Source of the DNA: Spirochaetota bacterium
Lineage (GTDB): Bacteria > Spirochaetota > UBA4802 > UB4802
Assembly: GCA_040756435.1 (NCBI GenBank)
Contig: JBFLZD010000039.1
Span: 1-35,545 of the forward strand
DNA length: 35,545 nucleotides
Direction: 5' to 3'
Shown: in pieces, positions 18,993 to 26,945 of the stretch
How positions within the stretch are numbered: the stretch's first letter is position 1
Layout: each line of letters starts with the position of its first letter
Made by a program: the position numbers and the translations under genes
The notes under the pieces: generated by a model
Seen by the model: the letters and a program-made list of their open reading frames with translations, nothing else
Databases searched by the model: none
What the model was told of the DNA's origin: nothing

Positions 18993-20276
18993 TTATAAAT
19001 ATGCTTCACATTCTTCAATGAATTGGGGTTTTGTGTTACTATAGGCAGGATGGTATAGTATATGCAAGCAGTTTTTTGCACGGGTAAGAGCTACATACAT
19101 CAGCCGCCGTTCTTCTTCAATATCCGTATAAGGGTCCGGCAACAATCTATCCTTTACACCACATAGTATTACCACATCAAACTCCAAACCTTTTGCCCCA
19201 TGTATAGTCAAAAATTTCACATTATCATCTGCATTCATTCTTGATTGCAAAAACGTGCCCTGCCAATTATTTCTATACAGCACACCAATAGAAAATTTTT
19301 TATCATATTGCTGTGCGATAGTTCCTGCAACCAGTGCCTCATTTTGGAACGAGTCAACTTTGACAAAATAAATTTTGCCACCACTACCACGAACTGATCT
19401 AACCCAGCGTCGTGAGCGAAATCTGTTTTTAGCTATAAGTCTGTTGGAAAGCTTCACTATCTCCTTTTTTGAGCGATAATTACTGTTAAGCGAATGCACT
19501 GTTAATGTATCAAAATATTTTCTTGCATTGACAATATAGTCTATGTTGGCATCTCTGAATTTATAAATTGATTGCCAGTCATCACCAACCATAAAAACGT
19601 TGGGGCTTTCTTCAGGTAAAAGCAATTTTAAAAGTTTAAAATTATTATCTGATGTATCCTGAAATTCATCAACCATCACATATTTAAAAGTTTTATGGAT
19701 TCTATTTCGTAACAATATATCCTGGGATAAACAATCTATGGACTTATTTATCATATCCTCAAAATCAATAACGTTATGCAACTGCTTATACTGTGCATAT
19801 TCATCTTTGATAGTTTTGATTGCAGTATACAAATCATGTGGCAGGTTTTTTGTTTGTATATTTTTTAACGCTAATTTGTAAATTACTGTTGAAGGAATAC
19901 CATTAAATTTTTCAACATGCTTATCAACTATCTCTTTAATAATTTTCTCTGACGATTCTTCATCAAGAACAGTTACCTGTTTCATATTGTGTTTAATAAT
20001 ATACTGAAGACAAAAAGCATGGAATGTGGAAGCAACAATATCGTTTCCGCAATTTCCTAATCCTGCAATTATCCTTTTTTTAAGTTCATCTGCTGCTTTT
20101 CTGCTGAAAGTCAGTAAAAGCAGTTCACCAGGTTTACACAATCCATTATTGATCAACGCAATGCTTCGTTGTATGATAGTATATGTCTTCCCACTTCCTG
20201 CAGATGCAATCACAAGATGTGCACCATTTTCGGCATTTATTGCCTTTATTTGATTTTTGTTAGCTTTTATGGACAT
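18993..20276 (-). CDS. Short UvrD/PcrA-like SF1 DNA helicase
   Basis: An ATP-dependent 3'-5' DNA helicase of the UvrD/Rep family by motifs: Q-motif (NKNQIKAIN), Walker A GSGKT (27-31), DEFQD (203-207), GDDWQSIYKFRDAN (231-244), NYRS (266-269), LYR (333-335), TIHGAKGLEF (357-366) and RRLMYVALTRAK (390-401). It has only 427 aa against about 650-750 usually. About 21 residues separate LYR from the HGAKGLEF motif, where the 2B domain (about 150 aa) normally sits, so 2B is essentially missing. The frame is open and all ATPase motifs are kept, so it is compact rather than broken. A weak Shine-Dalgarno precedes it. Confidence 0.85.
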   Translation of the reverse strand: MSIKANKNQIKAINAENGAHLVIASAGSGKTYTIIQRSIALINNGLCKPGELLLLTFSRKAADELKKRIIAGLGNCGNDIVASTFHAFCLQYIIKHNMKQVTVLDEESSEKIIKEIVDKHVEKFNGIPSTVIYKLALKNIQTKNLPHDLYTAIKTIKDEYAQYKQLHNVIDFEDMINKSIDCLSQDILLRNRIHKTFKYVMVDEFQDTSDNNFKLLKLLLPEESPNVFMVGDDWQSIYKFRDANIDYIVNARKYFDTLTVHSLNSNYRSKKEIVKLSNRLIAKNRFRSRRWVRSVRGSGGKIYFVKVDSFQNEALVAGTIAQQYDKKFSIGVLYRNNWQGTFLQSRMNADDNVKFLTIHGAKGLEFDVVILCGVKDRLLPDPYTDIEEERRLMYVALTRAKNCLHILYHPAYSNTKPQFIEECEAYL

Positions 20277-20512
20277 TGTATTTATAATTCTTTCAATAAG
20301 ATAAATATATGCATCCCCGTCTACAAAAGTGGCGGAATGTATAGATCATTTCTTGCATAAAAATAAATTAAGGAATAAATACTACCTATTTGTATAATTA
20401 ATACGCTTGAATACAAAAAATTGTAAAAAAAATTTTCAACAATTATCTCTTTTTAATAATTTTGTAGTAAATTTAATATATAACTTCCACAGGCGGTGGC
20501 GATATATAGTAC

Positions 20513-22138
20513 TCATTTCTTATTCAATAACGTATATAACGAACGAACTCGTTCATCATATTTATTTAATTCCATTGCTTTACTAATTGCTGCACGTGCA
20601 TTATCTTTTATCCCTAACGCAACACTTGCCTGTGCATATTTCAGCCAGCCACCATAGTAGTTAGGTACAATTTTCGTGGCTTCAAAAAAGCTTTCCATTG
20701 CGGTTTCAAAGTCGCCTATGGCAAAATGTAGTTTTCCATAACGCATGTACCCCCAGGGATTATCAGGCATTGTGTTCATTACCTTTGCATATACATGTGA
20801 TGCTTCAGGATATATCTCATTATCCAGATAATAATCACCTTCAAGAATATCGGTTACCCAGCAATCACCGGTAACCTTTCTATGCAGGGCAAAATCTTTG
20901 GCTGTATACCATGCCGTATTACGTAACTTGTATGTATGCAATAATAATTCATTCATCCACTCCTGTATAATTGGTTCATTGCGAAGGTAAATCCCAGCAT
21001 CCCTTTTCTTAAACCAGATATTATCGTCCAGAACGCCACATTGTTTTTCTTCTTCATATAGTTTTGTACCAGGATACAATGCAACAGGCGACACCACACA
21101 ATCACCCGGCAACATGGCAGCAATCAGTTTTTTTGTTTTTTTTATGTCAGTGTATGTTTCCCCTTTCATCCCAACCATTAAATACACTGAAAGATATACT
21201 CCAACCTTCCGTGTCATTGCAGTAGTATTCATAATTTTTTCTATGGTTATTTTTTTATCATATAAAGAAAGAATCTTTTCTGAACCCGATTCAACCCCAT
21301 ACTGTATATGTTCAAGTCCAGCTTTTTTCATGGCAATAAGCATTGCTTCATCAACAGAATCAACACGCCCCTGACAATTCCACATCATATACAGCTTTTT
21401 TTTAATTATTTTGTGCGATAGTTCCTGGACACGGTCTTTTTTGATTGTAAAATTGTCATCCCGTATTGAAAAATAAATTATTCCATATTTTTTATATAAT
21501 ACATCTAGTTCGTTGATAACATCATCAACATCTCTAAATCTTATCTTCCTTCCCCAGAATGAAGGTGAATCACAGAACGTGCACTTGAAGCTGCAACCAC
21601 GTGAGGTTATTATATACTTAAATTGTTCATTGATATTTACACCGGACAGTTTACCTGCAAACTTTGCAGGATATGGCAATGTATCAATATTTACATTATT
21701 TTGCTTTACTATCTTTTCTTTTATGGGTTTGCCTTTTTTTATTGCCTCTACAATTGAAAGCATTGCTTCTTCGCCTTCACCTTCCACAACATAATCAATA
21801 TATGGATAGCGCTTAATAATCTCATGTGAAAGGAATGTGGCATGTGGCCCGCCAAGTACAACAATACTATGTGGAAACATCATTTTGATTTTTTGCATTA
21901 CTGAAAATGTTGAAAAGCGATTATGTGTATATAAAGAAAATCCAATAATGTGTGGTTTTATAGTTTTTATCTCATTTACTATTTGTTCATGGCTTTTTTT
22001 AGAAAAATTAGCTAACGTTACATCATACCCTTTCTGTGACAGATACGCACCAATAGAAACAAGACCAACAGGAAGTAACGTAATATAATAATCATGACTG
22101 TGTTCTTTTTCAACACAATAGCCAAGTACAATCTTCAT
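20513..22138 (-). CDS. B12-binding-like radical SAM protein with C-terminal TPRs
   Basis: A 541-aa radical SAM enzyme. The N-terminal about 135 residues are a B12-binding-like Rossmann domain (LPVGLVSIGAYLSQKGYDVTL, then VVLGGPHATF), but the DxHxxG histidine motif is absent. The radical SAM core follows, with the 4Fe-4S motif CSFKCTFC (Cys182, Cys186, Cys189). Residues about 445-540 form two or three tetratricopeptide-like repeats (NPWGYMRYGKLHFAIGDFE). A family match to BchE-like radical SAM proteins is clear; the reaction is unknown. AAGGGG lies before the ATG. It starts 47 bases after the Mut7-C gene, last of the cluster. Confidence 0.85.
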   Translation of the reverse strand: MKIVLGYCVEKEHSHDYYITLLPVGLVSIGAYLSQKGYDVTLANFSKKSHEQIVNEIKTIKPHIIGFSLYTHNRFSTFSVMQKIKMMFPHSIVVLGGPHATFLSHEIIKRYPYIDYVVEGEGEEAMLSIVEAIKKGKPIKEKIVKQNNVNIDTLPYPAKFAGKLSGVNINEQFKYIITSRGCSFKCTFCDSPSFWGRKIRFRDVDDVINELDVLYKKYGIIYFSIRDDNFTIKKDRVQELSHKIIKKKLYMMWNCQGRVDSVDEAMLIAMKKAGLEHIQYGVESGSEKILSLYDKKITIEKIMNTTAMTRKVGVYLSVYLMVGMKGETYTDIKKTKKLIAAMLPGDCVVSPVALYPGTKLYEEEKQCGVLDDNIWFKKRDAGIYLRNEPIIQEWMNELLLHTYKLRNTAWYTAKDFALHRKVTGDCWVTDILEGDYYLDNEIYPEASHVYAKVMNTMPDNPWGYMRYGKLHFAIGDFETAMESFFEATKIVPNYYGGWLKYAQASVALGIKDNARAAISKAMELNKYDERVRSLYTLLNKK

Positions 22139-22185
22139 AGTGCCCCTTTATTATTTTATCGCAGTGGATACTTATTTTCTTATCT

Positions 22186-22959
22186 TTATTTATTAGATTT
22201 CTGGTTTATTATAGTTTCAATTTTTTTTGTTAGCTTCTGGTAATGGCTTCCTTCCCAGTATATTCTGCCACATTGTGTACATTTATAATATGTATTGCAC
22301 CAACTCAGTACGCCAGGTGGAATTCGTGGTTTTTCTTTTTCAAACTCTTCAGTGTTGTCAGATAACTTAGTAACTTTACCATTACACATTATGCATCGGC
22401 TGAATGGATTTACCGTATCCCATAAATCCAGCCTGTCTAATATTTCTACTATTTGCTTTTGTGGACTGGTATTGCGGACAATTAATCCTCTATCAACAAT
22501 CTTTCTCATCAGTAACTGTCGGTCACGGGTAAGTAAAATACGCTTTTGCTGTGCTGCTATTTGTGCTAAATCCTTATCATCCCAGGTTTCATCATATAAA
22601 ACATCAAAGCCAAACAAACGCAGATACTTCACAAGCTTGCGTAAATGGACATCACAAATAAATGCAGGTGTACGCAGACTTTGAGGCCTCAAACGTGTAG
22701 TATTACTGATTTCAAATCGTTCAAAAACAGGGTATACACTGATATAATCATCATTTTGAACAATATAATCAAATCCAACCGAAATCCCATTTACCAGTAT
22801 AAGATCAACTTCAACGTGGGGAATACCTAATGATTCTATTAAATCTTTTACACTGCGTTTGCCCTTCCAGCTAACGGTGAAGGCAACCTTTTTTTTATCT
22901 TTTGGCAAAAAGTCATTGAGTTCTTCGTAAAAGCGAATTGTTACAGTATATTCTTTCAA
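22186..22959 (-). CDS. Mut7-C RNase domain protein with N-terminal ubiquitin-like domain
   Basis: A 257-aa two-domain protein. Residues about 1-85 resemble the ThiS/MoaD-like beta-grasp domain found with Mut7-C. Residues about 98-245 are a Mut7-C domain, a PIN-like fold predicted to be an RNase, with acidic residues in FICDVHLRKL (Asp103), WDD (127-128) and TRD (Asp146). A zinc ribbon (Cys189, Cys192, Cys227, Cys230) follows. The start is TTG at 22959, overlapping the stop of the cation-efflux gene (TTGA), so translation is coupled; no ATG fits. The RNA target is unknown. Confidence 0.8.
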   Translation of the reverse strand: MKEYTVTIRFYEELNDFLPKDKKKVAFTVSWKGKRSVKDLIESLGIPHVEVDLILVNGISVGFDYIVQNDDYISVYPVFERFEISNTTRLRPQSLRTPAFICDVHLRKLVKYLRLFGFDVLYDETWDDKDLAQIAAQQKRILLTRDRQLLMRKIVDRGLIVRNTSPQKQIVEILDRLDLWDTVNPFSRCIMCNGKVTKLSDNTEEFEKEKPRIPPGVLSWCNTYYKCTQCGRIYWEGSHYQKLTKKIETIINQKSNK

Positions 22960-23864
22960 CTGTTATTCTTTTTTGAAGAAGTTTGATACGGCTCTAAGTG
23001 AACAATAACATCCAGAACTTTAGGACCTTTATCTAAAAGCTCGTGCTTTACACTGCGCGCAATATCATGTCCATCCCGTACCGACATATTGCCATCAACC
23101 AGCACGTGCAGGTCAACAAAATAACCACTCCCAACTCTCCGTGAACGAATGCTATGCACCTCTTTGACTCCATCAACCTTCATCGCAATTAAATCTATGG
23201 CATCTACCTGTGATTTAGAAGCACCTCTATCTGATAGTTCCATAACAACAGGTTTTAAAATGTCAAATGCAACCTTAACAATAAATATTGCAACCACAAC
23301 AGCACCAATATGGTCAAAGAAAGCTAATGAAGGATGTGCAATGGCAAGTGCAACCGCAACAAGCGCAGGTATAGAGCTCAATGCATCAGAACGATGATGC
23401 CATGCATTGGCAATTACTGAAGAAGAATCAATTTCTTTTCCTTTTTTTACTGTCCAGCGATACAACCATTCTTTGGTTATGATAGAAATAAATGCAGCAA
23501 TAAGTGCAATTGCTTCAGGGCTTTTAATATCAGGCTCAAATGCCGTTACTATGCCATTGTATGCTATCCCAATACCAACGGCAAAAAGGGCTAATGCAAT
23601 AAACGCTGTAACAATACTTTCTATGCGTTCATGACCATAGGGGTGATCATCATCAGCAGGGCTTGCCCAGTATTTAATGCCAACAAGTACAGCAATATCT
23701 GTCGTTAAATCAGAAAAACTGTGTACAGCATCAGCAACCATTGCCTGGCTGTGCCCCAGTATCCCTGCAACAAACTTCAATCCTGACAGCATTATATTGA
23801 CTATCATCCCAATCCAGGTAACTTTTTTAGCTACAATAGCTTCATAGTGTTTTCCATTATCCAT
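22956..23864 (-). CDS. Cation diffusion facilitator family transporter
   Basis: An inner-membrane divalent metal/proton antiporter (zinc, iron or manganese type), 302 aa from the chosen start. The six-helix core has metal-site residues in VADAVHSFSD and NAWHHRSDA, and the HPYGHERIE loop of the family. The C-terminal cytoplasmic domain (about 205-295, with VKEVHSIRSRRVG) is the usual dimerisation domain. An upstream ATG would add 18 residues, but GAGGA lies 5 bases before the ATG at 23864, so I prefer that; it overlaps the polyferredoxin gene by 8 bases. Confidence 0.92.
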   Translation of the reverse strand: MDNGKHYEAIVAKKVTWIGMIVNIMLSGLKFVAGILGHSQAMVADAVHSFSDLTTDIAVLVGIKYWASPADDDHPYGHERIESIVTAFIALALFAVGIGIAYNGIVTAFEPDIKSPEAIALIAAFISIITKEWLYRWTVKKGKEIDSSSVIANAWHHRSDALSSIPALVAVALAIAHPSLAFFDHIGAVVVAIFIVKVAFDILKPVVMELSDRGASKSQVDAIDLIAMKVDGVKEVHSIRSRRVGSGYFVDLHVLVDGNMSVRDGHDIARSVKHELLDKGPKVLDVIVHLEPYQTSSKKNNS

Positions 23865-25350
23865 AACGTTCCTCAAGCTTAAGCTTTGGTTTACGAACCA
23901 CAATGGCTGCCTGCCCACTCACGGGGCATCTGTTTTCGCATATACCACACCCTATGCATCTATCTTCATGAACAACTGGCAATAAAACTTCAACCTGTAT
24001 TCCTTTCGTATTTTTGACAATCTTTTTTTCTAAGGTTATAGCCTTGTTGGCAACCGGGCATACTTCTTCACATACAATGCAATTTATTTGTTCTGACCAT
24101 GGTAAGCATATATCATGCAGTATATATGCAGTACCAATAACAAATTTTTGTTTAGTGCTCAGCGATAGTTCCTGTATTGCCCCCGTTGGGCAAACCTGCC
24201 CGCAGCGTGTACAGGTAAAATCACAGTACCCAATACGAGGAATTAAGCGTGGGGTAAACATCCCATAAAAACCAGCTTCAACAAAACAAGGATGAAGTGC
24301 ATTGGTGGGACAAACATTCATGCACTGCCCACACCGAATACATGCATCTAAAAATTGTGATTCGCGTAATGCACCGGGTGGGCGAATTATGGAACTATCG
24401 TGTGATGCTGCAAAAAGCGATACTTTACTGGCAGCAACCATTGCCGATGATCCTGCCACTATGAGTAAATCTCTTCGAGTGATTCCTTTTCCAGGATGCT
24501 CAATACTTTTGACTTTCGATGGTCGTTTAAATGTAAAGGAAACAGCATCATAATTGCAGTTTTTCAGGCAATCAAAACATTTAATACATTCATGCTCTAT
24601 TGTGCCAACCCCATCAGGAGCTATCGCCCCCATACGACAGCCTTTAACACAAGCCCCACAATGAATACATTTATCTGTATCAACAACCCTCCGGAATAAT
24701 GAAGCATGTGAAGCTACAGCATACATGGCACCTAATGGGCATAACACCCTGCACCAGAATCGCCTGAAAAATGAAGATAACCCTAAAACAACTAAGAATA
24801 CTACTGCAACCCAGGCCCAGTTGTAGTAATAGAATGGATAATCCCGAGCCTCATATCCCGGTAAAATCCAGGATAAAGGCTTTGACCCTATGAACGACAC
24901 AAACGGATATAAGAACAGTTCATAAGCACGGTAGGCAATGGTAATTGGATCAATATATCCTGACACAGTAAAACCAAAGAAAGCTATGAGCACCGAACTG
25001 AGCAGTACTAAAAATTTGATTCTGGTAATATTTGTTTTTGCTTTTATTTTTTCTTTTGGCTGTATCAAAGCATCTGAAGCATCAAACGTTGCACCTAACG
25101 GACACACCCATCCACAAAAAAACCTCCCAAGCAAAAAAGTCAAAGAAAATAACCCCAGCCCTAACACTGCATACTTGACTGTATGAGTTGTAATGTATCC
25201 AATTGTTATACTGTGTATAGAAAGTGAAGGATAAAATCCAATCCCTGCATCAGAAACTGGATCATGTAAATAAATGATACTGGCAACAAAAACAAACCAT
25301 AACAAAAGCTGACCAATTGACCTATATATGGACCAGTGTTTTGATTTCAT
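23857..25350 (-). CDS. NapH/NapG-like membrane polyferredoxin fusion
   Basis: A 497-aa protein that joins two modules. Residues 1-270 are NapH-like: four membrane segments (about 13-28, 57-75, 112-132 and 178-195), two CxxxCP motifs (FFCGWVCPLGA and FWCRVLCPLGA), then two 4Fe-4S motifs (Cys228 and Cys255 start them). Residues 291-315 hold TRRDLLIVAGSSAMVAA, a twin-arginine-like segment with Arg292-Arg293. Residues 337-480 are a NapG/MauM-like ferredoxin with four more cluster motifs (starting near 338, 376, 424 and 465). By analogy with NapGH it should move electrons between quinol and an exported partner. Its ATG overlaps the DUF362 stop (ATGA). Confidence 0.85.
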   Translation of the reverse strand: MKSKHWSIYRSIGQLLLWFVFVASIIYLHDPVSDAGIGFYPSLSIHSITIGYITTHTVKYAVLGLGLFSLTFLLGRFFCGWVCPLGATFDASDALIQPKEKIKAKTNITRIKFLVLLSSVLIAFFGFTVSGYIDPITIAYRAYELFLYPFVSFIGSKPLSWILPGYEARDYPFYYYNWAWVAVVFLVVLGLSSFFRRFWCRVLCPLGAMYAVASHASLFRRVVDTDKCIHCGACVKGCRMGAIAPDGVGTIEHECIKCFDCLKNCNYDAVSFTFKRPSKVKSIEHPGKGITRRDLLIVAGSSAMVAASKVSLFAASHDSSIIRPPGALRESQFLDACIRCGQCMNVCPTNALHPCFVEAGFYGMFTPRLIPRIGYCDFTCTRCGQVCPTGAIQELSLSTKQKFVIGTAYILHDICLPWSEQINCIVCEEVCPVANKAITLEKKIVKNTKGIQVEVLLPVVHEDRCIGCGICENRCPVSGQAAIVVRKPKLKLEERYG

Positions 25351-26270
25351 ACTGTTCTTATTATGGTGGAATATGCCCCAACATTAATAGTACCCATACC
25401 TGATTGTGCCGCCAGGTTAAGATAGCCAATGGAAGATGGTTCAATGCCAAATAGATGTTTTGCTGCATAGGCATCTACCGCAACAGGATTTGTACCAAAA
25501 ATTACTGTTTTCGTTTCTTTTATATCTGCGGGGCTACCTGATGATGGACCATGTTTTGTTAAAATTCGCAAGCCATCCAGTATTATTAGATGTACCTTTA
25601 CTGCTTTGTTGAAATCCACAATATTCCTGTGTAGATTTATATGATAATAACCACGGTTACCACCAATGACTCCCATTAAGTTTTTCATGGCAAGCGTAAG
25701 ATCTGCAGCGCTGTGATGTTTTGCTATTGGCATATTGATAATGCAATCAGCTTCAAGTATGTCCTCATACACATCCAGTGTATCCAAATTAAGCCCGCCA
25801 GGGACTTTGACTGGTTTAAATTTGTCCCTATCCATATACACACAATCCACGCCAACTTTTTTTGCTACTTCTTCAATACCACTTGACCTGTAGCAAAGCC
25901 GCGCGTTATGAACAGGTCGGTCCATTATTGCTACACTAGCGCCTGCTTTTTTACACATAGTAGCAACAGCTTCAACTAATACTGGATTTGTTGTGTGCGC
26001 TCGCTCAGGAGTTGAGTTAAAACCCATATTGGGCTTTATTACTACTCTCATTCCTTTTTTTACAAATCGTTCTATTCCACCCAATTCCTTAAAACCTTGC
26101 TCAACCATAGTATAAATGGATTTTTGTGTTAACTCTTGAGTTTTTATCACAACAAGATCTGAATATTTTCCAACACCAAAGGCTTTTTTAATGCCTGTGA
26201 GATAGTTACTACATAGTACTCCCACGCTGCTAAATAACGTTACAATGAAATTTCTTCTTGATATTTTCAT
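25347..26270 (-). CDS. Tat-exported DUF362 protein
   Basis: A 307-aa DUF362 protein, a family of unknown reaction often found with ferredoxin-like partners. The N-terminus SRRNFIVTLFSSVGVL (Arg5-Arg6) is a Tat signal, so the folded protein is probably exported, perhaps with a cofactor. The body shows the family pattern: VVIKPNMGFNSTP, TNPVLVEAVA, IINMPIAKHH and LMGVIGG, ending with DAYAAKHLFGIE. No CxxC ferredoxin motif is present. It overlaps DUF3592 upstream and the polyferredoxin downstream by 4 bases each (ATGA), so the three are made together. The context suggests an envelope redox role; this is inference. Confidence 0.85.
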   Translation of the reverse strand: MKISRRNFIVTLFSSVGVLCSNYLTGIKKAFGVGKYSDLVVIKTQELTQKSIYTMVEQGFKELGGIERFVKKGMRVVIKPNMGFNSTPERAHTTNPVLVEAVATMCKKAGASVAIMDRPVHNARLCYRSSGIEEVAKKVGVDCVYMDRDKFKPVKVPGGLNLDTLDVYEDILEADCIINMPIAKHHSAADLTLAMKNLMGVIGGNRGYYHINLHRNIVDFNKAVKVHLIILDGLRILTKHGPSSGSPADIKETKTVIFGTNPVAVDAYAAKHLFGIEPSSIGYLNLAAQSGMGTINVGAYSTIIRTV

Positions 26271-26722
26271 GTTTTTCCCCCTATCTCATGAGGCTTTTCT
26301 TTATAAAACAAAGCCACTACTATAGCAACTATAAGTATGACTATGCCTAGTATCAATGCTTGATAACTTTGCCAGGAATAACCTGGTTCTAATAATGAGT
26401 TTTCAGGGTTTTCAGGATCATAAAACACTATTACTTTTTTTCCAACAGGATATTCTTTTAGCAAATCCTCGTTTGATTTATTCATCTCTTTTGCCGAAAT
26501 TTGAAAACCCTTAATTTTCTGTCCATTTACCGTAAATGTATATGTTATATTAGCGAATTGTCTCCTATGACGATCCCAATCCATAAACGATTGCGTTATA
26601 ATACCCTCTGCTTTGGGCCAATATAAACTTTCACGTGCATTATGGACAATTTTTAACCCTGCAAGAGTTATAACACCACCAAATACAAATAGAAAAATTA
26701 CTATATGCTTTTTCTGCGTCAT
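26267..26722 (-). CDS. DUF3592 membrane protein
   Basis: A 151-aa protein with a membrane segment at each end (about 6-25 and 122-142). Between them is a beta-rich region with the DUF3592 hallmarks: WPKAEGII, ITYTFTVNGQKIKG and YPVGKKVIVFYDPENPENSLLEPG. Function is unknown; the middle is probably in the periplasm. A TTG further upstream is in frame, but its GAGG is the Shine-Dalgarno of the ATG at 26722, so I use the ATG. First gene of the six-gene cluster. The 223 bases upstream are AT-rich with no sure promoter. Confidence 0.75.
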   Translation of the reverse strand: MTQKKHIVIFLFVFGGVITLAGLKIVHNARESLYWPKAEGIITQSFMDWDRHRRQFANITYTFTVNGQKIKGFQISAKEMNKSNEDLLKEYPVGKKVIVFYDPENPENSLLEPGYSWQSYQALILGIVILIVAIVVALFYKEKPHEIGGKT

Positions 26723-26945
26723 ATCTAATAACCTCAAAAAATGAAATTATTATGCAGAATTTTGATCATAGCATTTACTATAATAAGGTTATATCTAATT
26801 GATTCATCATGTACCAGGATGATAAATTTTTATCAGAACTCATTTACATCAGATTAATTGATTAATAATTTAATAGTCGTTATGACTGTTATTCACTATT
26901 GATTTTTAATTATAACGAAGGTTTGAATAAAAGTCAACTTTGTTT

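Noticed and set aside
18993-20276. Truncated helicase pseudogene
   Set aside because: All motifs from the Q-motif to the final TRAK motif are present in one open frame; only the 2B insertion is missing.
20277-20512. Riboswitch or terminator between the radical SAM and helicase genes
   Set aside because: Only a 4-bp stem (CCAC/GTGG) is visible, with no T-run or recognisable aptamer.
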